Notes: a model not told the origin generated them from the letters alone. DNA of 64,000 bases from Holophagales bacterium (GCA_016716705.1 JADJVF010000004.1:124001-188000), one strand, 5' to 3'; shown: positions 35,101 through 46,852, counted from the stretch's first letter. A program made the numbers and translations.

Positions 35101-36261
35101 GTGAAGCTCCTCCCGCTCGTCCTGAAGAACCTCCTGAGGAAGAAGACCCGGTCGCTCCTGACGATCGGCTCGATCGTCCTGCCGCTCTTCGTCATCTGCA
35201 TCCTCGGGACGCTCCTCAGGGCCCTCGAGGCCGACCCCTCCGGCGGGAAGGGAATGTACCGGCTCATCGTCCGGCACAAGGTCTCCATCACGAACTGGCT
35301 CCCGGGCGCCTACGACCCGAAGATCCGCAATCTCCCCGGCGTCGTCGAGACGCTCCGGATGAACTGGTTCGGCGGCTCGTACATCGACCAGTCGGCGAAG
35401 AACCAGTTCGCCCGCTTCTCCACGTCCGACGCCGACCGGCTCCTGAAGGTCTTCGACGAGGCGACGGTGGTCGAGGGGAGCGAGGCGGAGTGGGTGAACG
35501 ACCGCTCGGGCCTCCTCGTCGGCCGGCAGCTCATGAAGCGCTACGGCTGGAAGCTCGGGCAGAAGGTCGCCTTCAAGGGGGACATCTACCCGATCACCCT
35601 CGAGCTGACGATCCGCGCCGTCTTCTCGGCCGCGGACGAGAGCGGCGTCTACTTCCACCACCAGGCGGTCGAGGAGGCCCTCCCCCGCGTGAAGGGCTTC
35701 GTCGGCTGGTACTGGCTGAAGACCGACTCCCTCGCCGCCGCGGAGCGGGTCCCGAAGCAGATCGACGCGATGTTCGAGAACTCCTCGTACCCGACGCGAT
35801 CCGAGACCGAGAAGGAGTTCCAGGCCATGTGGGTCTCGATGCTCGGGAACGTGAAGCTCCTCGTCGGGTCGATCACGACGATCATCGCGATCGTCATCCT
35901 CCTCATCGCGGCGAACACGATGGCGATGGCCGCGCGCGAGCGGGTCACCGAGATCGCCGTCCTGCGCGTCCTCGGCTTCACGAAGGAGAAGATCCTCGGC
36001 CTCGTCCTCGGAGAGAGCTTCGCGCTCTCCGTCTTCGGAGGAGCCCTCGGCCTCGGCCTCTTCGTCCTCCTCCTTCCCGGCTTCCGCGAGGGGCTCGTGA
36101 ACTCGCCGATGGGCGCGTTCGGAGCAGGAGTGAGGCTCTTCCCCGAGGTCCTCCTCCTCGGCTTCGGGGTGACGGTCGCCGTCGGCCTCTTCGCCGGACT
36201 CGTCCCGGCGATCCGGTCGGCCACGCGGCCGATCACCGAAGGTCTCCGGCAGGTGGCGTAG
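35101..36261 (+). CDS. FtsX/MacB-like ABC permease 1
   Basis: 386 residues, GTG start. One N-terminal helix (SLLTIGSIVLPLFVICILGTLL), a periplasmic domain of about 230 residues and three C-terminal helices with the family hallmark ARERVTEIAVLRVLGFTKEKIL. It closely resembles the next gene, so the two are tandem duplicates that may form a heterodimer. Confidence 0.88.
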   Translation: MKLLPLVLKNLLRKKTRSLLTIGSIVLPLFVICILGTLLRALEADPSGGKGMYRLIVRHKVSITNWLPGAYDPKIRNLPGVVETLRMNWFGGSYIDQSAKNQFARFSTSDADRLLKVFDEATVVEGSEAEWVNDRSGLLVGRQLMKRYGWKLGQKVAFKGDIYPITLELTIRAVFSAADESGVYFHHQAVEEALPRVKGFVGWYWLKTDSLAAAERVPKQIDAMFENSSYPTRSETEKEFQAMWVSMLGNVKLLVGSITTIIAIVILLIAANTMAMAARERVTEIAVLRVLGFTKEKILGLVLGESFALSVFGGALGLGLFVLLLPGFREGLVNSPMGAFGAGVRLFPEVLLLGFGVTVAVGLFAGLVPAIRSATRPITEGLRQVA

Positions 36262-36277
36262 CGATGTCGGAGGACTC

Positions 36278-37435
36278 GTGAAGTTCGTCCCCTACGTGTT
36301 TCGGAGCCTCTTCCGCAAGAAGACGCGGTCGATCCTGACGATCGCCTCGATCGTCCTCCCCTTCTTCGTCATCTGCGTCCTCGGGACGCTCCTGATGGCG
36401 CTCGACGCCGACACGTCGGGAGGGAAGGGGATGTACCGGCTCGTCGTGCGGCACAAGGTCTCCCTCGGGAACGCCATCCCCGAGGCCTACCGCGAGCGGA
36501 TCGCGCAGCTGCCCGGCGTGAAGGACGTGACGATCCTCAACTGGTTCGGCGGGCAGTACAGGGACAACCGCCCCGAGAACATGTTCGCCCGTTTCGGCTG
36601 CGAGCCGGAGAGCCTCCTCCGCATCTTCGACGAGGTCACGATCGTCGAGGGGAAGGCCGCCGACTGGACGTCCGACCGGAGCGGCGCCCTCGTCGGCGAG
36701 CGGCTCATGAAGCGGTACGGCTGGAAGATCGGCGACAAGTTCGTCCTCAAGGGGGACATCTTCCCGATCAACCTCGAGCTGACGGTCCGGGCCGTCTTCC
36801 GCGGCTCCGACGAGACCGGCGTCTACTTCGACCGCAAGGCGGTGGAGGAAGGGCTCCCCCTGGTGAAGGGGCAGGTCGGGACGTTCTGGATCAAGGCCGA
36901 GTCGGCCGACGCGGCGCAGCGCCTCCCGCGCGCGGTCGACGCGATGTTCGAGAACTCCTCCGCCCCGACGAAGACGGAGACCGAGAAGGAGTTCCAGAAC
37001 GGCTTCGTCTCGATGCTCGGAAACGTGAAGGCCGTCGTCACCGGCATCTCCACGGCGATCGCCCTCGTCATCCTCCTCATCTCGGCGAACACGATGGCGA
37101 TGGCGGCGCGCGAGCGCGTGACCGAGATCGCCGTCCTCCGGACGCTCGGCTTCGGCAAGCCGCTCATCCTCACCCTCATCCTGGCCGAGAGCCTTCTCCT
37201 CTCGGCGACGGGTGCGTTCGTCGGACTGGGCCTCTTCCGCATCGCCTTCCCCGTCCTCAAGGAGGGGCTCCTGAACTCGCCGATGGCCGGCTTCGCCGCC
37301 GGAATGCAGCTCTTCCCCGAGGTCCTCATGACCGGCGTCGGCATCACGCTCCTCGTCGGCCTCGTCGCCGGGATCGTCCCGGCCATCCGCTCCGCCCAGC
37401 GCTCCATCCCCGACGGCCTCCGGCAGGTCGGCTGA
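36278..37435 (+). CDS. FtsX/MacB-like ABC permease 2
   Basis: 385 residues, GTG start 16 bases after permease 1. Same order of one helix, periplasmic domain and three helices, with ARERVTEIAVLRTLGFGKPL. Matching blocks with permease 1 include GGKGMYRLVVRHKVS, RSGALVGERLMKRYGWKIG and MFENSSAPTKTETEKEFQN, so the pair arose by duplication. Confidence 0.88.
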   Translation: MKFVPYVFRSLFRKKTRSILTIASIVLPFFVICVLGTLLMALDADTSGGKGMYRLVVRHKVSLGNAIPEAYRERIAQLPGVKDVTILNWFGGQYRDNRPENMFARFGCEPESLLRIFDEVTIVEGKAADWTSDRSGALVGERLMKRYGWKIGDKFVLKGDIFPINLELTVRAVFRGSDETGVYFDRKAVEEGLPLVKGQVGTFWIKAESADAAQRLPRAVDAMFENSSAPTKTETEKEFQNGFVSMLGNVKAVVTGISTAIALVILLISANTMAMAARERVTEIAVLRTLGFGKPLILTLILAESLLLSATGAFVGLGLFRIAFPVLKEGLLNSPMAGFAAGMQLFPEVLMTGVGITLLVGLVAGIVPAIRSAQRSIPDGLRQVG

Positions 37436-37449
37436 AAGAGGACATCGCG

Positions 37450-38628
37450 ATGCTCGGCATACCCCTGAAGTACAACGTGAGAAACCTCTTCGTCCGAAAG
37501 GTCACGACGACGCTCACCGTCCTCGGCATCGCGCTCGTCGTGGCGGTCTTCCTCTGCGTGATGGCGCTCGGCGAAGGGCTGACCCGGGTCTTCACGGCCT
37601 CGGGCTCGGAGAAGAACGTCCTCGTCCTCCGCCAGAACTCGCAGTCCGAGCTCCAGTCGGGCCTCGGGCGCGACCAGATCCCGCTCATCCGGGCGCTCCC
37701 CGGCATCGAGAAGGACGCCGACGGCAAGCCGCTCGTCTCGGCCGAGCTCGTCGTCGTCCTGAACCTCGACAAGCGCGACGGGGGCTCCTCGAACGTCACG
37801 ATCCGCGGCGTCGAGGAGAAGGGGATGGCGCTCCGCCCGCAGATGAAGCTGACCGAGGGGCGGCCGTTCGTCCCGGGGACGTCCGAGGTCATCGTCGCCG
37901 AGAGCGTCGCGAAGAGGTTCAAGGGAGCCGAGGTCGGACAGGAGATCCGCTTCGGCGCGTATCGTTGGAAGGTGGTGGGGCACTTCGACGCCGGCGGCAC
38001 CGCGCCGGACAGCGAGATCTGGACCGACTCGGAAGGGATGCTGAACACGTTCCAGCGCGGCGGCTTTTCCTCCGTCCTCGCCCGGACCACGGACCGCGCC
38101 GCGCGCGACCAGTTCATCGCCGGTGTGGCGGGAGACGCGCGCCTCGCCCTGGAGGGAAAGGTCGAGCGGACCTACTACGACGACCAGACCTCGACCGCCG
38201 CGCCGATCAAGTTCCTCGGCTTCTTCGTCGGCATCGTCATGGCGATCGGCGCCTGCTTCGGCGCGATGAACACGATGTACGCGGCGGTCTCCTCCCGGAC
38301 GCGCGAGATCGCGACGCTGAGGGCCCTCGGCTTCTCGCGACTGTCGATTCTCTTCTCCTTCGTCCTCGAGTCGATCGCCCTCGCGTTCATCGGGGGCGTC
38401 GTCGGCTGCGCGCTCGCGTTCCTCCTCGTGAAGGTCGCCCTCTCGGGTGTCACCGGCACGACGAACTTCGCGACGTTCGCCGAGGTCGTCTTCGCCTTCC
38501 GCCTGACCCCGCAGCTCCTCCTGACGGGAATCGTCTTCTCGCTCGTCATGGGCTTCTTCGGAGGCCTCTTCCCGGCGGGCCGGGCGGCCTTCACGAAGAT
38601 CACCGCCGCGCTGCGTCAGGTGGGCTGA
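37450..38628 (+). CDS. FtsX/MacB-like ABC permease 3
   Basis: 392 residues, ATG start 14 bases after permease 2. Same topology but more divergent: N-terminal TTLTVLGIALVVAVFLCVMAL, periplasmic domain with GVEEKGMALRPQMKLTEGRP, and C-terminal SRTREIATLRALGFSRLSIL. It is last in the adaptor-ATPase-permease operon. How three permeases share one ATPase and one adaptor is not evident. Its stop is two bases from the converging stop of the next gene. Confidence 0.88.
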   Translation: MLGIPLKYNVRNLFVRKVTTTLTVLGIALVVAVFLCVMALGEGLTRVFTASGSEKNVLVLRQNSQSELQSGLGRDQIPLIRALPGIEKDADGKPLVSAELVVVLNLDKRDGGSSNVTIRGVEEKGMALRPQMKLTEGRPFVPGTSEVIVAESVAKRFKGAEVGQEIRFGAYRWKVVGHFDAGGTAPDSEIWTDSEGMLNTFQRGGFSSVLARTTDRAARDQFIAGVAGDARLALEGKVERTYYDDQTSTAAPIKFLGFFVGIVMAIGACFGAMNTMYAAVSSRTREIATLRALGFSRLSILFSFVLESIALAFIGGVVGCALAFLLVKVALSGVTGTTNFATFAEVVFAFRLTPQLLLTGIVFSLVMGFFGGLFPAGRAAFTKITAALRQVG

Positions 38629-38629
38629 G

Positions 38630-39004
38630 TCAGCCCCTTCCTTCCGGCCGCTCGGGAGCGAGGAGCCAGGCCGTCCCCGCGAGACCCGAGACGACGAGGA
38701 GATACCAGAGGGAGCTGGTTCCGTCCGTCACCTGGGCGAAGCCCGCAGCCGCGAGGAGGAGGCCGACCGCCGCGGCCGCCGCGAGAAGGACGAGCGCTCC
38801 ACCGGCCACCTTCAGGAGGGCGGGCAGCGCCCCTGTGCGGGAGCCGAGCGCGGCGAGGACGAACCCGCCGAAGACGCAGGCCGGGAAGAGGATCCAGGCA
38901 GAGAGGCCCGGGGCATTCGGGGTCAGGCCGAACGACCCGGCCAGGAGAAAGAGCCCTGCGCCGAGGCCGACGAGAGCAAAGACGAATCCCGCGATTCTCA
39001 GCAC
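38630..39004 (-). CDS. Small four-helix membrane protein
   Basis: 124 residues from GTG 39004, with a GGGGAGG ribosome-binding site upstream. Four hydrophobic helices: GFVFALVGLGAGLFLLAGSF, a helix near residues 35-55, VAGGALVLLAAAAAVGLLLA and SSLWYLLVVSGLAGTAWLLA. No family is recognised. Confidence 0.6.
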   Translation of the reverse strand: MLRIAGFVFALVGLGAGLFLLAGSFGLTPNAPGLSAWILFPACVFGGFVLAALGSRTGALPALLKVAGGALVLLAAAAAVGLLLAAAGFAQVTDGTSSLWYLLVVSGLAGTAWLLAPERPEGRG

Positions 39005-39109
39005 ACGACACCTCCCCTTCGAAGTCCGATTATCTCCGCAAGCCGTCTTCGTCACGCCGCGACCGGCCACGGGAGCCCGGCGACGCGACGACCCGGGGAA
39101 GGGAGTGAG

Positions 39110-39568
39110 CTACCGCCCCGCCGACCAGGCGTAAACGGCGTCCGATGCGCGATCGAACGCGACGAACGTGCGCGTAGGCACAGCCCGGCCGGCTCCGGAG
39201 TAGACGTCGGCCGCGACGACCGTCGTCGCCCGCGCGGGCACGACCTGGACGAGCCCCCGGAACCACCAGTCGGCCCCCTTCGGCGCGCGGAACGTCAGCG
39301 TGGCCACCTGCTCGTCCGGAATTCGCAGCAGCTCGGCCTCGACGGACGGACGGTCCGCGGAGGGGAGACGGAAGCGGAGCCAGAAAGCGCCGCTGCCCTC
39401 GTCGGACTGCATCTTGAGCTCGGTCGCCGCGGCAGGAACCCAGGCCGGGACTGCGCTTCCCGCCTCGCCACGCGTCGCGAACCCGGAAGTGGTCGGAACC
39501 CCTCCCCCGCAGGCGCCCGCCGTGCCGAGCAGGACGAGCGCCGCGGTGGAGACGAGGCGGCGAATCAC
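39110..39568 (-). CDS. Small lipoprotein of unknown function
   Basis: 152 residues. The signal peptide ends in a lipobox, GTAGAC, with the cysteine at about residue 20. The mature domain is beta-rich (FWLRFRLPSADRPSVEAELL, VATLTFRAPKGADWWFRG). No family is recognised. Confidence 0.6.
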   Translation of the reverse strand: MIRRLVSTAALVLLGTAGACGGGVPTTSGFATRGEAGSAVPAWVPAAATELKMQSDEGSGAFWLRFRLPSADRPSVEAELLRIPDEQVATLTFRAPKGADWWFRGLVQVVPARATTVVAADVYSGAGRAVPTRTFVAFDRASDAVYAWSAGR

Positions 39569-39599
39569 CGCGTTCCTGGCGCTCCAGTCTCGGGAGGCT

Positions 39600-40100
39600 C
39601 TACTGGCACTTGTCCAGATTCTCGCGGACGTAGTCGGCGAGCTTCCCCTTGCTCGCCCTGGAGCGAAGATCGTCCAGGATCGGCCAGCGCCACCGCGACT
39701 TCTTCTTCAGAAGACTCTCGTAGAGGCGAATCGTGCTCTCCAGCCCGCCGGCGAGCATCGCCTCGCGATCCGTCGCCTTGTCGGGGTTCTGGATCGCCCA
39801 CGCTGCGTTCCCGAAGTAGAGCTGCGCGATGATGTCGGGAGCTCCGTTCTTCCCCTGGCCGTTCAGCGGCCCGAGGAGCTCCGGACACGTCGAGATGAAG
39901 AGGTCGGGCGCGTTGACGATGAAGGTCGTCAGCCACTGCCTGGCGTTTTCAGCGCCCGAGGCGAGCGGGTCGTCCTCGAGCTGCTTGACGAGTGCCAGGG
40001 CCTGCGCCTTGTCCTCCGCGGAGGAGGTGGTGGCCTCCTGCGCAAAGCACGGGGCGGCGACGACGAATGCGGTCAGGAGGGCCGGCAGTGCGTAACGCAT
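39600..40100 (-). CDS. Secreted alpha-helical protein of unknown function
   Basis: About 166 residues from ATG 40100, chosen because AGAGG lies nine bases upstream; ATG 40118 would add six residues. The signal peptide ends APCFAQEA. The mature part is helical and contains two cysteines (STCPELLGPL and the C-terminal DKCQ). A repeated pattern of paired helices resembles a small solenoid. No family is recognised. Confidence 0.6.
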   Translation of the reverse strand: MRYALPALLTAFVVAAPCFAQEATTSSAEDKAQALALVKQLEDDPLASGAENARQWLTTFIVNAPDLFISTCPELLGPLNGQGKNGAPDIIAQLYFGNAAWAIQNPDKATDREAMLAGGLESTIRLYESLLKKKSRWRWPILDDLRSRASKGKLADYVRENLDKCQ

Positions 40101-40248
40101 GAGGAAAAGCCTCTTCATGGGGACGTTACTATGCCTCAAAAGAAGCTTCAATTCACGGGGGTGCTGCGAGAAGGCCCGGCCAAGCCCCGAAGACGGCCCC
40201 GGGGCCACCCCGAATCGCAGGGAAATGAAGCCCCCCGAAGACGCCCCT

Positions 40249-40638
40249 TCAGCCGGTCGACCGCAGGAAGAGCGCGGCGAGAAGGCCGGCGAGGACGAGG
40301 GACCCGAGAAGGCAGAGCGCGAGGAGCCAGAGGTCGATCCGGCCGTAGCCCGGCAGGGCCGGCATTCCGCGGGCCAGGAAGAGGCCCAGGACCGAGAGGC
40401 AGACGGTCAGGGCCGCCGGGATTCCGACGACGCCCCACGGCACCCCCCCCGACGAGGCGACGATCACGAGAAAGCCGGCCAACAGGCCGGAGGCCACGAG
40501 CCCGGCGGACGGACCGAACAGGCGGCTCTCCTCGAAGCGTCCCTGGACGAAGACGGCGGCCAGGGCCACGGAGGCCACGCCGAACGCGACGACGCCGGCC
40601 GAGAACGCCAGGACGAACGAGGCGAACGAGGAATCCAC
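40249..40638 (-). CDS. Small membrane protein
   Basis: 129 residues, GTG start. Four hydrophobic helices, with polar residues confined to loops (QGRFEESRLFGPS, PALPGYGRIDLW). It lies six bases after the CoA-binding-protein gene on the same strand, so the two are probably cotranscribed. No family is recognised. Confidence 0.55.
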   Translation of the reverse strand: MDSSFASFVLAFSAGVVAFGVASVALAAVFVQGRFEESRLFGPSAGLVASGLLAGFLVIVASSGGVPWGVVGIPAALTVCLSVLGLFLARGMPALPGYGRIDLWLLALCLLGSLVLAGLLAALFLRSTG

Positions 40639-40644
40639 CGGGGC

Positions 40645-41127
40645 TCAGGCTCTCGCCGCCTCCGCGGGGAGCTTTCCCAGGAGACTCCAGAGTCCCCGGT
40701 GGAACCGGTGGAACCCTCGAACTCCGGGAAGGAACATCAGGAGACAGTGTCCGTGGACGAGCGACACGCCGCGCTCGCGCGCGATCCTCGCGGCCTCGTC
40801 GGACCCTGCGCCCTGCTGGAGCCAGACTTTTCGAATCCCCGCCGCGGCCGCCTCGCCGACCAGCCGGGCCGCCTCGATCGGCGGCGTGACGACGACGAGG
40901 CCGTCGACCCGCCCCTCGAGCGCCGCGAGGCTCCTCACGCAGGCGATCCCTTCCAGCTCCGCCGCTTCGCGGTGAACGGGGACGACGTCGTACCCGCGCT
41001 CCTTCAGCTCGCGCAGGATCACGTTTCCGAATTTCTTCCCCGAGCGCGAGGCGCCCGCCAGCGCCAGACGCTTCTGCGCGACGAAATCCCGGACGAGGTC
41101 GGAGGTCACGGAGGGGTCGTTGCTCAT
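40645..41127 (-). CDS. CoA-binding (YccU-like) Rossmann protein
   Basis: 160 residues. Single CoA-binding domain: RLALAGASRSGKKFGN, then LKERGYDVVPVHREAAEL, VDGLVVVTPPIEAARLV and IRKVWLQQGAGSDEAARIA, matching the order of the YccU/succinyl-CoA-synthetase-alpha-like fold. The C-terminal HCLLMFLPGVRGFHRFHR is a typical tail. The molecular role of stand-alone members is not established. Confidence 0.85.
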   Translation of the reverse strand: MSNDPSVTSDLVRDFVAQKRLALAGASRSGKKFGNVILRELKERGYDVVPVHREAAELEGIACVRSLAALEGRVDGLVVVTPPIEAARLVGEAAAAGIRKVWLQQGAGSDEAARIARERGVSLVHGHCLLMFLPGVRGFHRFHRGLWSLLGKLPAEAARA

Positions 41128-41186
41128 GGCTCGCCTTTCGGGCCACCGGGCGTGGCCGACCCGCGATTCTCCCGCGGAAGAGCCGC

Positions 41187-41534
41187 CTATTCCACGAGGA
41201 GGAGCTGGGCCGTGGCGCCGAGGGCGCTGAGCTTGCCGCCCCCCGGCTTCCCCTCGGTCTTCCTCTCGACGTAGAGGAGAACCCCGAAGTCGGGGAAGTC
41301 GGGTTCGGCGAAAGCGTCGTCGGGGTCGTCCACGTCCTCGTCGAACCCCGCGTCGAGGTTCGGGCGGAGGATGAGGTCGGACTCGGGTTCGGAGAGGGGC
41401 GCGAAGTAGTACGGCCCGATCGACGCGCTCTCGTGCAGCCGGAACGTCACGCCGAGGAGCCGCTCGATCTCCTCGCGCACTCTCTCGACGTCCTCGTAGA
41501 GGAATCCCCACAGCTCAACGGAGGCTTCGCTCAT
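41187..41534 (-). CDS. Conserved hypothetical protein
   Basis: 115 residues, no signal peptide. The sequence has an acidic central stretch (DAGFDEDVDDPDDAFAEPDF) and a C-terminal strand region ending LLLVE. ERVREEIERLLGVTF near the start looks helical. No family is recognised. It sits in a run of small minus-strand genes. Confidence 0.55.
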   Translation of the reverse strand: MSEASVELWGFLYEDVERVREEIERLLGVTFRLHESASIGPYYFAPLSEPESDLILRPNLDAGFDEDVDDPDDAFAEPDFPDFGVLLYVERKTEGKPGGGKLSALGATAQLLLVE

Positions 41535-41580
41535 GCGCGGATTCTGCCCGAGACGCGGTCCCTCCGGGAGTGGCCGTCTC

Positions 41581-41901
41581 TCAGACGGGCCGCGCGTCAC
41601 CGCGCCGTTCCCAGAACGAGATGTCCGGCGGCCCGGCGAAGAGCTCCGGCGCCATCTGGATGAACGCGCGGATGTGCGGTGTCTGCATGTGGGGACCGAC
41701 GTAGGAGGCCTTGTCGATCCAGTCCTCGTTGAGGAGGATTCGGGTCGGGTCGGAAACGTCCTGGTGGATCGTGATGCCGAGGCACGCCGGCTCCCTGGCC
41801 ACGACGGTCGCCACGAGGCTGGCGAGGGCGTCGAGGCCAGCGTCTGCCTTCCCGGGCTGGGCCTGGTAGACGATGAGAACCGTGACCGGGTCTTGCGGCA
41901 T
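41581..41901 (-). CDS. Antibiotic biosynthesis monooxygenase (ABM)-fold protein
   Basis: 106 residues. The alpha/beta ferredoxin-like ABM pattern is visible: VTVLIVYQAQPGKADAGLDA, VAREPACLGITIHQDV, RILLNEDWIDKASYVGPHM, then IRAFIQMAPELFAGPPDISF. The family includes quinol monooxygenases and haem-degrading enzymes; this member has the short stand-alone form. Substrate is unknown. Confidence 0.75.
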   Translation of the reverse strand: MPQDPVTVLIVYQAQPGKADAGLDALASLVATVVAREPACLGITIHQDVSDPTRILLNEDWIDKASYVGPHMQTPHIRAFIQMAPELFAGPPDISFWERRGDARPV

Positions 41902-41968
41902 GGCACCCTCCTGTGTCGGGCGGGAGAATAGAACGGGACCGAGGGAGGTCGCGCCGGTCCCCGGACGG

Positions 41969-42370
41969 TCAGAAGAGCTTCTCGGCCTTCATTCTCGCGA
42001 GCCCCGCCTTCGTCAGCGCCTCGAGCTCCTGGAAGAGCACCGTGTCGGGCGCCCTGAAGTTGAAGCACGACTTCCCCTGCATCCTCGCCTTCAGCTCCCC
42101 GGAGATCCCGTCCAGGAGGGCTGGGAACATGTAGACGGGAAAGAGGTGGAAGGAGACGTAGTTCTTCATCACCTGGACGGCGCCGAAGAAGAGCTCCTTC
42201 TTCCACTTCTCCGAGTACGGCGTGTTCAGCGAGTAGCCCTTCGGGCCGTCGGCGGTCACCTTCAGTCCCTTCGCGTGGGAGGCGAGGATCTTCCGGAGCG
42301 CGGCGAAGGCCGCGGCCGAGTCGTCCGCGGTGGCACGGACCGGGGGCCTTCCTGTGGGCGTCGTGGGCAT
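41969..42370 (-). CDS. YdhG/DUF1801-like protein
   Basis: 133 residues. The order KILASHAKGLKVTADGPKGY, KWKKELFFGAVQVMKNYVSF and KARMQGKSCFNFR fits small DUF1801/YdhG-like proteins of the iron-sulfur-cluster-repair/frataxin-type fold, but the match is by eye and moderate. No signal peptide. Confidence 0.5.
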   Translation of the reverse strand: MPTTPTGRPPVRATADDSAAAFAALRKILASHAKGLKVTADGPKGYSLNTPYSEKWKKELFFGAVQVMKNYVSFHLFPVYMFPALLDGISGELKARMQGKSCFNFRAPDTVLFQELEALTKAGLARMKAEKLF

Positions 42371-42412
42371 GGCGGCCTCCTTCGGACGGCGGAGCGTCGC
42401 GGGAAGGCTACC

Positions 42413-43297
42413 CTACGGCTCGAGCGGCGGCTCGAGCGCGGACCGCACCTGCCAGGACGTCGGCCTCTTGCGGAGCCACGAGCGCAGGAGGACGCACTCC
42501 TCGCACGGGGTCGACGGGAAGCCATACGACACGCCGTCGAGGACACGCCCGGTCAGCGCCGGGTCGACACCGAGGTAGGCGTCGACGAGCCCGGGCTCGC
42601 GCCCGTCCCCCGAAAGGCCCGAGAACGCGGCCTGCAGCGCCGCCCACCGGAGGGGCCGCAGCCCGACCTCGGCGCAAGCCTCCGCCACCTCGCCGCCGAG
42701 GAAGGCGTCGCACGAGGGCGCGAGAAAAGCCTCGAAGGCCGATCGCACGTAGGCGGTCCGGCTCTCTTTCGGCAGGCGGGTGTCGACGAACGCGATTCGC
42801 CGCTCGCTCACTTCGCGGGCCGAGAGCCCCTCGACCGCCCACGGGAGCGGGACCCCTGCGCCGGGGCGCGGCCGGACCCATCCCGTGCGCACCGGTTTCG
42901 GGACCGGTGAGCCATCGAGCCGACGTTTCAATTCGTCCGCCGCGTCGACGAGCGCTACCGCGGCCGCCTCGCTCCGGATGCCGGTCGCCGCCCTCCCGAA
43001 TGCGTCACGGACGAGCGGGAGCCGCGCCGGGTCCTCCCGGACCCAGTCCTCGAAGACGTCGAGAAGGCGCGGGAAGAGGCGGTACGTCCAGCGTTTCGAA
43101 GCCGCCTCGAAGACGGGTCGGGCGAGCGACTCGCCGCTGGCGGCGTCGTCGGCGATCAGGGCGAGGGCGCGGCCGGCCGGCGAAGGGCCGAACGGCCCGG
43201 AACGCTGAGCGTGCAGCGGGGCGGCCGGGAGAGCGAAGAGCGAAGCCGCGGCGAGCGCCGCGACGAGGCGTGGAGAGCCTGCCCTCGAAGTGCTCAG
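42413..43297 (-). CDS. Secreted protein of unknown function, 5' end lost in the G/C tract
   Basis: The frame is open from 43297 to the stop at 42413, about 294 residues. The first visible codons (STSRAGSPRLVAALAAASLF, then LPAAPLHAQ) form a signal peptide, but no ATG, GTG or TTG is in frame before the low-complexity tract begins at 43311. Only a CTG at 43297 is available. Later features are VFEAASKRWTYRLFPRLLDV, a linker, then CDAFLGGEVAEACAEVGL and TPCEECVLLRSWLRK with several cysteines. Function unknown. The start was probably corrupted together with the tract. Confidence 0.6.
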   Translation of the reverse strand: MSTSRAGSPRLVAALAAASLFALPAAPLHAQRSGPFGPSPAGRALALIADDAASGESLARPVFEAASKRWTYRLFPRLLDVFEDWVREDPARLPLVRDAFGRAATGIRSEAAAVALVDAADELKRRLDGSPVPKPVRTGWVRPRPGAGVPLPWAVEGLSAREVSERRIAFVDTRLPKESRTAYVRSAFEAFLAPSCDAFLGGEVAEACAEVGLRPLRWAALQAAFSGLSGDGREPGLVDAYLGVDPALTGRVLDGVSYGFPSTPCEECVLLRSWLRKRPTSWQVRSALEPPLEP

Positions 43298-43600
43298 GCC
43301 GCTCCCCCCCCTCCCCCCGGGGGGGAGGGGGGGGAGGGGGGGGGCGGCCCCGCGCCCCCCGGCCCCGGGCGCCCCGCCCCCCCCGGGGGCCGGGGGGGGG
43401 GCCCCGGGCGGGGCCGCCGGGGGGGGCGGGGGGGGGGGGGGGGGGGGGGGGGGCCCGGCCCCGGGGCCCGGGGCGGGGGGGGGGGGCGCGGGCGCGGGCG
43501 GGGCGGGCGAGGGGAGGGGGCGGGGCGGGGGGGGCCGGGCCGGAGCGGGGGGGGCCGGGGGCGGGCGGGCCCCCCCCCGGGGGGCGGCCCCCGGCCGCTA
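43298..43600. other. G/C-only low-complexity tract, probable sequence artefact
   Basis: From about 43311 to 43600 the sequence is almost entirely G and C, with long homopolymers (a run of more than 20 G near 43431-43453) and only a handful of A or T bases. It destroys the 5' end of one gene and the 3' end of the next. Nothing biological can be read from it. Confidence 0.75.
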
Positions 43601-44253
43601 GCTCGGCCGGACCACCCGAGGATCGCGACGAAGTGGCAGACGCTCCCGCCCAGGACGAACAGGTGCCAGACCGTGTGCGCGTAGCGGACCCGCTTCGCCG
43701 CGTAGAACGCGATGCCGCCGGTGTAGAGGAGCCCGCCCGCCGCGAGCCAGGCGAGGCCCGGCCACGGGACGGCCGCGAGGAGCGGCTTGGCGGCCACGAC
43801 GACGAGCCAGCCCATCGCGACGTAGAGCCCGACGGCGAGCTTGTGCACCTTCTTGCCGAACACGAACTCCAGGGCGATGCCGGTTCCGGCGATCGCCCAG
43901 ACGAGCGAGAGGAGCGTCCACCCCCACGGCCCGCGCAGGGCGCCGAGCGTGAAGGGCGTGTACGACCCGGCGATCAGGAGGTAGATCGCCGTGTGGTCGA
44001 GCTTCTGCAGGATCTGCTTGGCTCGCGACGGCCGCATCGCGTGGTAGAGCGTGGATACGAGATAGAGAGCGACGAGGGAGCTGGCGAAGACGGCCGACCC
44101 GATGACCTCCGGGGTTCCCCAACGCCGGGACGCCGCCACGACGAGGAAAGGGAAGGCGACGAGGCTCGCGACGAAACCCACGCCGTGGGTGACGCTGTTG
44201 GCGATCTCCTCGCCCTTCGCGAGGGTGCGGGTAACGGCGGTGGGAGCTTCCAT
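43601..44253 (-). CDS. Haemolysin III-family (PAQR-like) membrane protein, C-terminus lost
   Basis: About 215 residues from ATG 44253 (MEAPTAVTRTLAKGEEIANS). Seven hydrophobic helices with the family motifs EEIANSVTHGVGF, STLYHAMRPSRAKQILQKLD, HTAIYLLIAGSYTPF and WHLFVLGGSVCHF. The conserved histidines likely bind zinc. The protein should end a few residues after VAILG; instead the frame runs into the G/C tract. Confidence 0.82.
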
Positions 44254-44368
44254 CCCGACCAGATCGTAGCGCCCGCGTGTCACGGTCACGCCTGGGGAGG
44301 GGTGCCCCGAAGTGCGCCGGGAGCGGCCCCACGGGCCGCCCCCGGTCGAACCAGGAGAGGTCGATTCC

Positions 44369-46852
<2,484 letters not shown>

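Noticed and set aside
40645..40860. T-loop-like TTCGAATCC near 40830
   Set aside because: It lies inside the CoA-binding-protein gene in frame and has no acceptor or D-arm partners.
43290..44289. Pro/Gly-rich C-terminal extension of the haemolysin III-family protein
   Set aside because: Encoded by the G/C-only tract; the family ends where the tract begins, so the extension is an artefact of the frame staying open.
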